From assembly GCA_035574195.1 (NCBI GenBank), contig DATLZE010000127.1, positions 1-12,444 on the forward strand: a DNA stretch of 12,444 nucleotides. The letters run 5' to 3'. Source of the DNA: SG8-41 sp035574195 (GTDB lineage: Bacteria > Pseudomonadota > Gammaproteobacteria > Burkholderiales > SG8-41). The notes under the pieces were generated by a model, which worked only from the letters and a program-made list of their open reading frames with translations, had not been told where the DNA came from and searched no databases. A program made the position numbers and the translations under genes. Within the stretch, counting starts at the first letter, position 1. Every line of letters begins with the position of its first letter. Below, piece after piece: positions 6,550 through 12,444 of this stretch.

Positions 6550-7725
6550 ATGAGCGACGATTACCGTTTGGAGACGCTGGCGGTGCGCGCCGGCATCGAG
6601 CGCAGCCAGTTCGGCGAGCAATCCGAAGCGCTCTACCTCACCTCGAGCTTCGTGTTCCGCTCCGCGGCGCAGGCCGCGGCGCGCTTCGCCAACCAGGAGC
6701 CGGGCAACATTTACTCGCGCTTCACCAACCCGACGGTCGCGGTTCTGGAGCGGCGGCTCGCCGCCCTCGAGGGCGCCGAATGCTGCATCGCTACCGGCTC
6801 GGGCATGTCGGCGATCCTCTCGTGCGCGATGGGGCTGCTGAAGGCCGGCGATCACGTCCTCTGTTCGGCGGCCGTGTTCGGCGCCACGGTGCAGCTCTTC
6901 GGCACCATCCTCCAGCGCTTCGGCGTGGAGACGACCTTCGTCTCGGGCACCGACCCTGCCCGATGGCGTGCCGCGGTGCGGCCCAGCACGCGGCTGCTTT
7001 TCCTCGAGACGCCTTCCAATCCGCTCACCGAGATCTACGACATCGCGGCGCTCGCGCGCGTGGCGAAGGAGGCCGGCGCGCTGCTCGCGGTGGACAACGT
7101 CTTCTGCACGCCGGTGCTGCAGCGCCCGCTCGAGCTCGGCGCCGACATCGTGGTGCACTCGGCGACCAAGTTCCTCGACGGACAGGGGCGGGTGCTCGGG
7201 GGCGCGGTGCTCGGGCGGCGCGACGTGATCTACGAGGGCGTGTTCGGTTTCCTGCGTACCGCGGGTCCGACGCTCTCGCCGTTCAACGCCTGGGTGATCC
7301 TGAAGGGGCTCGAGACGCTGAGGATCCGGGTGCAGGCGCAGTCGGCGAACGCCCTCGAGCTCGCGCGCTGGCTCGAGCGCCAGCCCGCGGTCGAGCGTGT
7401 TTACTATCCGGGGCTGCCCTCGCATCCGCAGCACGCCCTCGCGCAGCGCCAGCAGAGGGGCGCGGGCGCGATCGTCTCCTTCGACGTGAAGGGCGGGCGC
7501 GAGGCGGCGTGGCGCGTCATCGACGCGACGCGCTTGATCTCGATCACCGCGAATCTCGGCGATACCAAGACCACGATCACGCATCCCGCATCCACCACCC
7601 ACGGGCGTATCTCGCCGGAGGCGCGGGCCGCAGCGGGCATCGGCGAAGGACTGCTGCGGGTGGCGGTGGGGCTCGAGAACGTCGAGGACATCAAGGCCGA
7701 CCTCGCGCGCGGGCTGAACGCGTGA
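6550..7725 (+). CDS. metZ: O-succinylhomoserine sulfhydrylase
   Basis: PLP-dependent Cys/Met-metabolism enzyme that converts an activated homoserine ester and sulfide directly to homocysteine. The 391-residue product from ATG 6550 shows YSRFTNPTV (55-63), ATGSGMSAIL (81-90), FLETPSNPLTEI (151-162), VDNVF (181-185) and SATKFLDGQGRVLGG (204-218), with Lys207 as the PLP Schiff-base lysine. SITANLGDTKTTITHPASTTH follows near the end. The start is set by GGGAGA (6537-6542), 7 nt before the ATG; an in-frame TTG at 6526 abuts the terminator and is rejected. O-acetylhomoserine as substrate cannot be excluded from sequence, but the roughly 390-residue length and FLDGQGRVLGG favour MetZ over MetY. Regulation is by the SAM-II leader just upstream, so high SAM should shut it off. 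Confidence 0.93.
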   Translation: MSDDYRLETLAVRAGIERSQFGEQSEALYLTSSFVFRSAAQAAARFANQEPGNIYSRFTNPTVAVLERRLAALEGAECCIATGSGMSAILSCAMGLLKAGDHVLCSAAVFGATVQLFGTILQRFGVETTFVSGTDPARWRAAVRPSTRLLFLETPSNPLTEIYDIAALARVAKEAGALLAVDNVFCTPVLQRPLELGADIVVHSATKFLDGQGRVLGGAVLGRRDVIYEGVFGFLRTAGPTLSPFNAWVILKGLETLRIRVQAQSANALELARWLERQPAVERVYYPGLPSHPQHALAQRQQRGAGAIVSFDVKGGREAAWRVIDATRLISITANLGDTKTTITHPASTTHGRISPEARAAAGIGEGLLRVAVGLENVEDIKADLARGLNA

Positions 7726-7733
7726 ACCGCTTG

Positions 7734-7759
7734 CTGCGGCGGGCGCCGGGCGGCCGCAG
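7734..7759 (+). terminator. Possible hairpin after metZ
   Basis: CTGCGGC (7734-7740) and GCCGCAG (7753-7759) form a 7-bp perfect stem beginning 9 nt after the metZ stop. Its 12-nt loop is itself GC-rich and contains GGCGCC. No T tract follows, only an A-rich GCAAAAGC, so terminator function is uncertain. Confidence 0.25.
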
Positions 7760-7891
7760 AGCAAAAGCAGGAAGCTGAATCGAGCCTCCGGCACGCCGCA
7801 GCCCCAGCCCATGCCGCAGGGGTGTGGCGGACGGCGCTCGCGGAAGTCTCCTGCCGTTGCCGAGGCTCCCCGCCGACGCCTTCGGGCGATC

Positions 7892-7922
7892 AGCCGGGCC
7901 TGGCCCCCGTTTCCCCGGCTTT
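7892..7922 (+). terminator. Possible terminator in the metZ / Kelch convergent gap
   Basis: AGCCGGG (7892-7898) and CCCGGCT (7914-7920) form a 7-bp perfect stem with a 15-nt loop, followed by a short TTTA (7920-7923). It lies between the two convergent genes. The T run is weak, so this is a low-confidence call. The rest of the 234-nt gap (7726-7959) shows nothing else I can support. Confidence 0.3.
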
Positions 7923-7959
7923 ATCCGCGCTCCAGCGCCCGATTCGCCGCCAGCGGCCG

Positions 7960-9030
7960 TCAGCCGAGCGTGAACGCCTCGTTGAGCGCGCTCTGGACGC
8001 TTCCGCCCACGACCGGACCGCCGCCTGCGACGTAAATCCAGTCGCCGATGGCGGCTGCGCCGAAGCCGTGGCGCGGAGTGAGCATCGGCGCGTGGTGCTG
8101 CCAGCTGTCGGTCGCGGGATCGTACGACTCGTTTTGCGCGAATACCTTGCCGGTTTCCTCGCCTCCCATGACGAAAATGCGCCCGCGGTAGAGCACCGCG
8201 CCGTGGCCGCTGCGCGGCGTGGGCAACGGCGCCCGCCTGTGCCAGCGGTCTGTCTTCGGGTCGTACACGTCGTGGTCGCTGACGTTATTGGCGAAGGTGT
8301 CGATGCGCCCGCCCACCACGTGAATGAGCTCGCCGATCGTGACCGCGCCCATGTGGTCGCGCGCCCGCGGAAGGGGGGCACGTTTTTCCCAGCGGTCGGT
8401 CGTGGGGTCGTAGACGAGATGCTGATCGAGGCTGCGCCGATCTTTCGAGCCGGCCGCGCCGCCGATGAGATGGATCTTCCCCGCCACGGCCACCGCCGAT
8501 CCGGCGCCGCTCGCATAGGGCAGGGGGGCGATTTTCGACCAGCGGTCGCGCGCGATGTCGTAGGCGAAGCACTCGTCGTGCGGAGTGCGGTTCTGCTCGG
8601 TATGGCCGCCGAGCGCGTAGATCAGCCCGCCGGTGGCGACCACGGCGACGTGATTCGCCCCGCGCGGCAGCGGCGCCGCCTCGAACCACTTGTCGGCTGC
8701 CGCGTCGTACACGTGGTGGTAGTCTCGATCGACGCGCTGCATGCCGTAGCCCCCGACGAGATGCATGCGGCCGCCCCACGAAGCCGCCCACGCCATTTCG
8801 CTGCGCGGCACCGGTAGCGGCGCGCGCGGTTGCCACTGTCCCATGACGGGCGCGGCCGGAGCGGGGCTGCCGTAGACGCGCTGCGCGTGCGCCTCCGGCG
8901 GCAGCTCCGCGGGGCCTTCCTTGCGCAGGTGCGAAAACAAGCCCGGGCGCGGTTGCTGCGCGAAGGCGCGCGGCGCGGCGGCAAGGGCTGCGGCGCGCGC
9001 GAGAAAAATGCGGCGACTTGAGGGCCGCAT
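7960..9030 (-). CDS. Kelch-repeat beta-propeller protein with Tat-type signal peptide
   Basis: The 356-residue product begins with SRRIFLA at residues 5-11, a good twin-arginine motif, then an Ala-rich core and a likely cleavage site AFA|QQ after residue 24. Export in folded form to the periplasm is expected. The mature part holds five full Kelch repeats (Gly-Gly, Tyr-Asp, Trp): 93-94/108-109/115, 141-142/157-158/164, 190-191/207-208/214, 240-241/256-257/263 and 289-290/303-304/310. A sixth Gly-Gly at 336-337 can close on the N-terminal Trp66, giving a six-bladed propeller. AGGAG (9037-9041) sits 6 nt before the ATG and fixes the start; the frame stays open farther upstream but only as a shadow of lpxH. 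A TATATT (9072-9077, minus strand) lies upstream without a good -35. The partner or substrate is unknown; no catalytic domain is visible. Confidence 0.88.
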   Translation of the reverse strand: MRPSSRRIFLARAAALAAAPRAFAQQPRPGLFSHLRKEGPAELPPEAHAQRVYGSPAPAAPVMGQWQPRAPLPVPRSEMAWAASWGGRMHLVGGYGMQRVDRDYHHVYDAAADKWFEAAPLPRGANHVAVVATGGLIYALGGHTEQNRTPHDECFAYDIARDRWSKIAPLPYASGAGSAVAVAGKIHLIGGAAGSKDRRSLDQHLVYDPTTDRWEKRAPLPRARDHMGAVTIGELIHVVGGRIDTFANNVSDHDVYDPKTDRWHRRAPLPTPRSGHGAVLYRGRIFVMGGEETGKVFAQNESYDPATDSWQHHAPMLTPRHGFGAAAIGDWIYVAGGGPVVGGSVQSALNEAFTLG

Positions 9031-9190
9031 CGGATGCTCCTGGTCGGTTGTGGCCTGCCGCCGGCGCGGCAAATATATCAGAACCGCAACCGGGGCGGCG
9101 GCGAGGCGGCGCGCCGTTCGTGCCAGCGCGCCGGTTTCATCTGCGGTTTCGATTCGGGTTTTCGCGGCGGCTGTGCGCAGCGGGCCGGGG

Positions 9191-9913
9191 TCATAGCGCC
9201 ACCGCCGCGCAGCCCGAGGCGTCGCACCGCAGGTATCCCGCGCGCCCGTACCAGTCGGTGAGCACCCAGCGCTCGCACTCGCGCCCGTCCACGACGTGCA
9301 CGTGGCGCGCGGGGCGGTGGGTGTGGCCGTGGATGAGCAGGGGGTAGCCGTGGCTGCGCAGCGCCTGCTCGACCGCCTCGGGGGAGACGTCCATGATCTC
9401 GCCCGCCGTCTGCTGCTTGTGCCGCTCGCTCGCCGCGCGCATGGCGAGCACCTCGGCGCGGCGGCGCTCGAGCGGCAGCGACAGAATCTCGCGCTGGAAG
9501 CGCGGGTCGCGGGCGCGGGCGCGGAACCGCTGGTACTCGACGTCCGCCGTGCACAGCGTATCGCCGTGCATGAGGAGCACGCTGCGCCCGTAGAGCGCGA
9601 CGAGCGTCGGGTCATGAATCAGGCGCGCGTTGCAGCGCCGCAGGAAAGCCTCGCCCGCGAGCAGGTCGCGGTTGCCGTGCATGAAGTAGAGCGCGACCCC
9701 GTTTGCGGCGACGCGCGCGAGCGCGTCCGCGACCGAGGCGTTGAAGGGATCGTCGAGATCGTCGTCGCCGACCCAGTACTCGAAGAGATCGCCGAGCACG
9801 TAGAGCGCTTCGGCGCGCGGCGCGATGCGGGCCGCGAAATCGAAGAAGATCTCGTTCGCGCGCGGCCGAGCGGGATCGAGGTGCAGGTCGGAGACGAAGA
9901 TGCTGTGCGTCAC
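9191..9913 (-). CDS. lpxH: UDP-2,3-diacylglucosamine diphosphatase
   Basis: Hydrolyses UDP-2,3-diacylglucosamine to lipid X in lipid A synthesis, working as a peripheral enzyme at the inner membrane. The 240-residue product is a calcineurin-like metallophosphoesterase with all metal ligands in place: Asp9 and His11 (SDLHL), Asp42 (LGDLFEYWVGDDD), Asn81 (HGNRD), His116 (MHGDTLCTAD), and His195 and His197 (LIHGHTHRP). IMDVSPEAV (173-181) corresponds to the conserved IMDV of the E. coli enzyme. The start is a GTG (9911-9913) chosen because THSIFVSDLHL is the normal N-terminus and no ATG is available; no strong Shine-Dalgarno is seen. It lies between ppiB and the Kelch gene on the same strand, 97 nt and 160 nt away respectively. 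Its presence indicates a Gram-negative outer membrane with lipid A. Confidence 0.96.
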   Translation of the reverse strand: MTHSIFVSDLHLDPARPRANEIFFDFAARIAPRAEALYVLGDLFEYWVGDDDLDDPFNASVADALARVAANGVALYFMHGNRDLLAGEAFLRRCNARLIHDPTLVALYGRSVLLMHGDTLCTADVEYQRFRARARDPRFQREILSLPLERRRAEVLAMRAASERHKQQTAGEIMDVSPEAVEQALRSHGYPLLIHGHTHRPARHVHVVDGRECERWVLTDWYGRAGYLRCDASGCAAVAL

Positions 9914-10010
9914 GGGATTCGGGGATCGGGGTCCGGAGCTTCCCCGCGGCCGGGCCCATCGCCGTTCTTGTCGTTTCGTGGGCCCGGATCCTGGAACGAT
10001 CCGTTCCGAT
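9914..10010. repeat. Inverted repeats and GGGATTCGGGGATCGGGG tract between ppiB and lpxH
   Basis: The 97-nt gap is almost wholly repetitive or palindromic. Next to lpxH lies a degenerate G-rich tract, GGGATTCGGGGATCGGGG (9914-9931). CCGGGCCCA (9950-9958) and TGGGCCCGG (9979-9987) form a perfect 9-bp inverted repeat with a 20-nt loop. GGAACG (9993-9998) and CGTTCC (10002-10007) form a 6-bp hairpin with a 3-nt loop just after the ppiB stop. Neither hairpin is followed by a T tract on the minus strand, so they look more like processing or stability elements or relic repeats than intrinsic terminators. Confidence 0.5.
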
Positions 10011-10502
10011 TCACACCACCTCCGCCCGCTCGATCACCACGTCCTCGAGCGGCACGTCCTGGTACATGCCGCGCCGGCCGGTCCTGACGGTCCGGATCCG
10101 GTCCACCACCTCGGTGCCTTCCACCACGCGCCCGAACACGCAATAGCCCCAGCCCTGGGCAGTGGGGGCGGTGTGGTCGAGGAAGTCGTTGTCGGCGACG
10201 TTGATGAAGAACTGGGCGGTGGCCGAGTGCGGATCGGAGGTGCGCGCCATGGCGATGGTGTAGCGCCGGTTCTTGAGCCCGTTGTCGGCTTCGTTGCGGA
10301 TCGGTGCGCGGGTGGGCTTGTGCCGCATGCCGGGCTCGAAGCCGCCGCCCTGGATCATGAAGCCGTCAATGACCCGGTGGAAGACGGTGTTCGCGTAGTG
10401 CCCGTCGCGCACGTAGCTCAGGAAGTTGGCGACGGTGAGAGGGGCGCGCTCCTCGTCGAGCTCCAGGGTGATGGTGCCGAGGTTGGTGTGCAGTTTGACC
10501 AT
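10011..10502 (-). CDS. ppiB: Peptidyl-prolyl cis-trans isomerase B, cytoplasmic cyclophilin
   Basis: Catalyses cis-trans isomerisation of prolyl bonds during protein folding. The 163-residue product is a bare cyclophilin domain with no signal peptide, so it is cytoplasmic, and its length matches E. coli PpiB. Active-site segments are FHRVIDGFMIQGGG (41-54, with catalytic Arg43), MARTSDPHSATAQFFINVADN (85-105) and GWGYCVFGRVVEG (117-129). The residue equivalent to the cyclosporin-contacting tryptophan of eukaryotic cyclophilins appears to be Phe107, as is usual in bacteria. No Shine-Dalgarno precedes the ATG (CACCTATCCCT), which is unusual. It lies 45 nt downstream of the ppiA stop and is a close paralogue of it, sharing a 63-bp identical block. 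Confidence 0.95.
   Translation of the reverse strand: MVKLHTNLGTITLELDEERAPLTVANFLSYVRDGHYANTVFHRVIDGFMIQGGGFEPGMRHKPTRAPIRNEADNGLKNRRYTIAMARTSDPHSATAQFFINVADNDFLDHTAPTAQGWGYCVFGRVVEGTEVVDRIRTVRTGRRGMYQDVPLEDVVIERAEVV
10188..10250. repeat. 63-bp perfect repeat, copy in ppiB
   Basis: Identical base for base to 10752-10814 in ppiA. It encodes the cyclophilin core MARTSDPHSATAQFFINVADN in both genes, in the same orientation and 564 bp apart. Flanking bases diverge at once on both sides. Identity includes every synonymous position. Confidence 0.9.
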
Positions 10503-10547
10503 AGGGATAGGTGGAGGGCGAAGGGTCGGGCGGCGGCGAGCGGCGCG

Positions 10548-11141
10548 CTATTTCGATGGCTTTTCGGCCTCGCCGAGCAGCCGCGCGCGCTCGATCACGA
10601 CCGGCTTCACCGGCACGTCGCGGTGGCCGCCGGGGCCGGGGCCGGTTTTCACGCGCGCGATCCGCTCCACGACCTCCATGCCTTTCACCACGCGCCCGAA
10701 CACGCAGTAGCCCCAGCCTTCCTGCGTGGGGTAGCGGAAGTCGAGCTCGCGGTTGTCGGCGACGTTGATGAAGAACTGGGCGGTGGCCGAGTGCGGATCG
10801 GAGGTGCGCGCCATCGCGATCGTGCCCGCCGTGTTCTTCAGTCCGTTGTCGGCCTCGTTGCGGATCGGAGCCCGCGTCGGCTTCTGGACGAAATCGGCGG
10901 TGAAGCCGCCGCCCTGGATCATGAACTTCGGGATGACGCGGTGAAAGAGCGTGCCGTCGTAGAAACCGTCCTTCACGTACTGGAGAAAGTTCTCGACCGT
11001 GCGCGGTGCCTTGTCGGCATAGAGCTCGAGCGTGATCGCGCCGAGGTTCGTCCTGAGCTCCACCCGCGGATTGGCGGCGAGAGCCGGGCCGGCGAGCGCG
11101 GCGGCGAGCAGAAGGGTCCCGACCCGCTGCGCCAGATTCAT
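10548..11141 (-). CDS. ppiA: Peptidyl-prolyl cis-trans isomerase A, periplasmic cyclophilin
   Basis: Periplasmic proline isomerase, a folding helper for exported proteins. The 197-residue product has a Sec signal peptide (MNLAQRVGTLLLAAALAGPALA|AN, cleavage after about residue 22 or 23). A full cyclophilin domain follows, with FHRVIPKFMIQGGGF (66-80, catalytic Arg68), MARTSDPHSATAQFFINVADN (110-130) and GWGYCVFGRVVKG (142-154). A short lysine- and glutamate-containing tail ends the protein. The start ATG (11139-11141) is set by the signal peptide and lies 11 nt after the stop of the L,D-transpeptidase gene; only a weak GAGCTC precedes it. The frame stays open into the upstream gene, but that extension is a shadow. 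The tight spacing implies co-transcription with the L,D-transpeptidase, so a periplasmic folding factor is made with a periplasmic cell-wall enzyme. Confidence 0.95.
   Translation of the reverse strand: MNLAQRVGTLLLAAALAGPALAANPRVELRTNLGAITLELYADKAPRTVENFLQYVKDGFYDGTLFHRVIPKFMIQGGGFTADFVQKPTRAPIRNEADNGLKNTAGTIAMARTSDPHSATAQFFINVADNRELDFRYPTQEGWGYCVFGRVVKGMEVVERIARVKTGPGPGGHRDVPVKPVVIERARLLGEAEKPSK
10752..10814. repeat. 63-bp perfect repeat, copy in ppiA
   Basis: Partner of the block at 10188-10250 in ppiB. A second, shorter shared run (24 bp, coding for the FMIQGGGF region) is also present, but the rest of the two genes differs at many synonymous sites. Confidence 0.9.
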
Positions 11142-11152
11142 GAGCGCCGAGC

Positions 11153-12444
11153 TCAGCCGGTACGCAGCGGGGCCTCGATCGGGGCGGCGCCCGCTTGTCC
11201 CTCGTAGAGGATCTTCCAGCGGCCGCCCTCGCGCGTCCAGTACTGGCGCTTGCGCGTGCGGTCGCTCAGGTTGCTGCTCGCGTAGTCCTGCTCGAAGCTC
11301 ACCACCGCGAGATCCTCGCGCCCCGGGTAGAGGAAAATACTCACCCGCTCGAGCCGCACCTTGACCCATTCCTTGGCTGCGTTCACCTTGTGCTTGTGCT
11401 GCGACCAGCGCGCGAGATCGAGGCCGCCCGCGTAGAAGCCCTCGGCGTAGTGCGAGAGATAGCGCGCGGTGTCGAGGCTCTCCCAGTCGCGGCGCCACGC
11501 CTCGATCGCGCGCGAGATCTCCTCGCGCAGCGACTGCACCGCCTCCGGCGCGACCCATTCGACGCCCGAGGCGATGATCACCGGCGTCACGCCCGCCTGC
11601 GCGCGCTTGACGATCGCCTCGAAGTCCTCGTTGGTGAGCGCGACGCACCCGTCGCTCGCGCGCGGCGGCCGGCTGTAGGTGTCGAACGGCACCCCGTGCA
11701 GCCAGATGCCGTAGCCGTTGCGGCCCTGGCGGCGGTCCCATTCGTTGGGATAGTTGATGGGCAGCGCGCCGCTGCCGTAGAGCTCGCTCAGCTTGCCGTA
11801 CATCGCCACCAGCCGCTCGCGCGGCAGGCTGCCGGTGACGTGATAGACGCCGAGCGGCGTCTTCTTGTCGCCCTCGACGAACTTGTCTATCCCGTTCTTG
11901 CCGATCGTGACGTAGTAATCGGCGAGGTAGCGCGGCGCGCCCCCGCGGTTCTCGAAGACGTAGAGCGTGTGCTTGGAAGTGTCTATGACGAAGGCGTGCT
12001 TCTGCTCGGGCTCGAGCTGCACCAGGTAGCGCGGCACGCGGTCGCGCGGCCGCTCGTGCAGGTAGCGCGCGAGCCGCGCCTGCGCCTCCTCGCGCAGCTC
12101 GGCGATGCGCTCCAGCGGCGCGTGGCTGGTGTTGCCGAGCGTGCTGATCGGGCGCGCGCGGGCGAGCAGGAGGTCGCCCTTGATCAGGTGCGCGAGGCGG
12201 AAATTGGGATAGGCCTGGATCACCCGGTCGATTTCGGAGAGCGCCGCCTCCAGCCGCCCGTTGCCGATCTCGTCGAGTGTGCGATAGAGCAGCGCCTCCG
12301 GCTCCGGCGCGGAGGCGTGGCCGCCGTTCACCGCCGGCGCGGGTACCGCGGACACGCCCGGCAGGGCGCGCCCGGTGCGGCTGCCGGAGACGAGCACCAC
12401 GCCGCAGGCGGCGAGCACGAGCGCCGCCGCTGCCGCGTAGCGCA
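11153..12444 (-). CDS. YkuD-type L,D-transpeptidase with C-terminal NTF2-like domain (5' end outside window)
   Basis: Periplasmic enzyme expected to form or exchange cross-links on meso-diaminopimelate residues of peptidoglycan, or attach substrates to them. The frame is open to the window edge. The most N-terminal visible residues, an Ala-rich stretch then LVLAACGVVLV, look like a signal or membrane anchor and include a lipobox-like LAAC. Numbering from the GTG at 12418: a helical repeat-like region (about 40-125), a YkuD domain (about 138-285) with catalytic His241 (WLHGVP) and Cys258 (SDGCVALT), and a C-terminal domain (about 300-410). The latter has WRRDWESLDTARYLSHYAEGF and WTREGGRWKILYEG, which resemble the NTF2/SnoaL-like tail of Cds6-family L,D-transpeptidases. 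The GTG may not be the true start, which probably lies just beyond the window. ppiA follows 11 nt downstream. Family assignment is firm; Cds6-type is from memory. Confidence 0.9.
   Translation of the reverse strand, partial: RYAAAAALVLAACGVVLVSGSRTGRALPGVSAVPAPAVNGGHASAPEPEALLYRTLDEIGNGRLEAALSEIDRVIQAYPNFRLAHLIKGDLLLARARPISTLGNTSHAPLERIAELREEAQARLARYLHERPRDRVPRYLVQLEPEQKHAFVIDTSKHTLYVFENRGGAPRYLADYYVTIGKNGIDKFVEGDKKTPLGVYHVTGSLPRERLVAMYGKLSELYGSGALPINYPNEWDRRQGRNGYGIWLHGVPFDTYSRPPRASDGCVALTNEDFEAIVKRAQAGVTPVIIASGVEWVAPEAVQSLREEISRAIEAWRRDWESLDTARYLSHYAEGFYAGGLDLARWSQHKHKVNAAKEWVKVRLERVSIFLYPGREDLAVVSFEQDYASSNLSDRTRKRQYWTREGGRWKILYEGQAGAAPIEAPLRTG

Noticed and set aside
7822..8817. 331-codon plus-strand open frame over the Kelch gene
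   Set aside because: The minus strand has five regular Kelch repeats, a signal peptide and a Shine-Dalgarno; the plus-strand reading has none.
9031..9615. N-terminal extension of the Kelch frame into lpxH
   Set aside because: The extension overlaps lpxH out of phase and is Arg/Ser/Ala-rich; the ATG at 9030 has a good AGGAG and begins a Tat signal.
10188..10814. Direct 63-bp repeat as a mobile-element or CRISPR-like signal
   Set aside because: Both copies lie in frame in the conserved core of paralogous cyclophilins and there is no array or terminal-repeat structure.
9825..11207. 460-codon plus-strand open frame over ppiB, ppiA and lpxH
   Set aside because: Antisense shadow of three recognised genes, with internally repeated text caused by the ppiA/ppiB duplication.
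11142..11741. N-terminal extension of the ppiA frame into the L,D-transpeptidase gene
   Set aside because: The extension is a shadow; the ATG at 11141 begins a clean signal peptide.

Overview
The window is a compact, GC-rich bacterial chromosome segment. The order trpB-trpA-accD-folC-dedD-cvpA-purF-metZ on one strand, followed by an opposing block L,D-transpeptidase-ppiA-ppiB-lpxH, is the kind of layout I associate with Betaproteobacteria. That assignment rests on gene order and protein flavour only; no rRNA or other phylogenetic marker is present. No tRNA, rRNA, transposase, prophage gene or CRISPR array was seen.

Region 1 (1-6375, + strand) is a dense housekeeping cluster: the 3' end of tryptophan synthase beta, tryptophan synthase alpha, the acetyl-CoA carboxylase beta subunit, folylpolyglutamate/dihydrofolate synthase, a SPOR-domain membrane protein, CvpA and amidophosphoribosyltransferase. 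trpA/accD and dedD/cvpA overlap by ATGA, and most other gaps are under 15 nt. The two exceptions are trpB-trpA (91 nt) and accD-folC (109 nt). Both carry repetitive or inverted-repeat DNA, including a 12-bp perfect inverted repeat that contains the accD stop codon.

Region 2 (6376-7725, + strand) is a self-contained methionine-biosynthesis unit. It has a promoter with a perfect TTGACA -35 box, an RNA leader matching the SAM-II riboswitch in sequence and pseudoknot architecture, a 12-bp intrinsic terminator with seven T residues, and metZ (O-succinylhomoserine sulfhydrylase). A 7-bp antiterminator helix can be drawn that uses the 3' strand of the riboswitch pseudoknot and the 5' arm of the terminator. 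This gives a complete, testable SAM-OFF switch and is the most interesting element in the window.

Region 3 (7726-12444, - strand) converges on metZ. In transcription order it reads: an L,D-transpeptidase (5' end cut by the window edge), a periplasmic cyclophilin (ppiA), a cytoplasmic cyclophilin (ppiB), LpxH of lipid A synthesis, and a Kelch six-bladed propeller protein with a Tat-type signal. Four of the five encoded proteins act in or on the cell envelope. The two cyclophilin genes are tandem paralogues that share a 63-bp stretch of perfect DNA identity.
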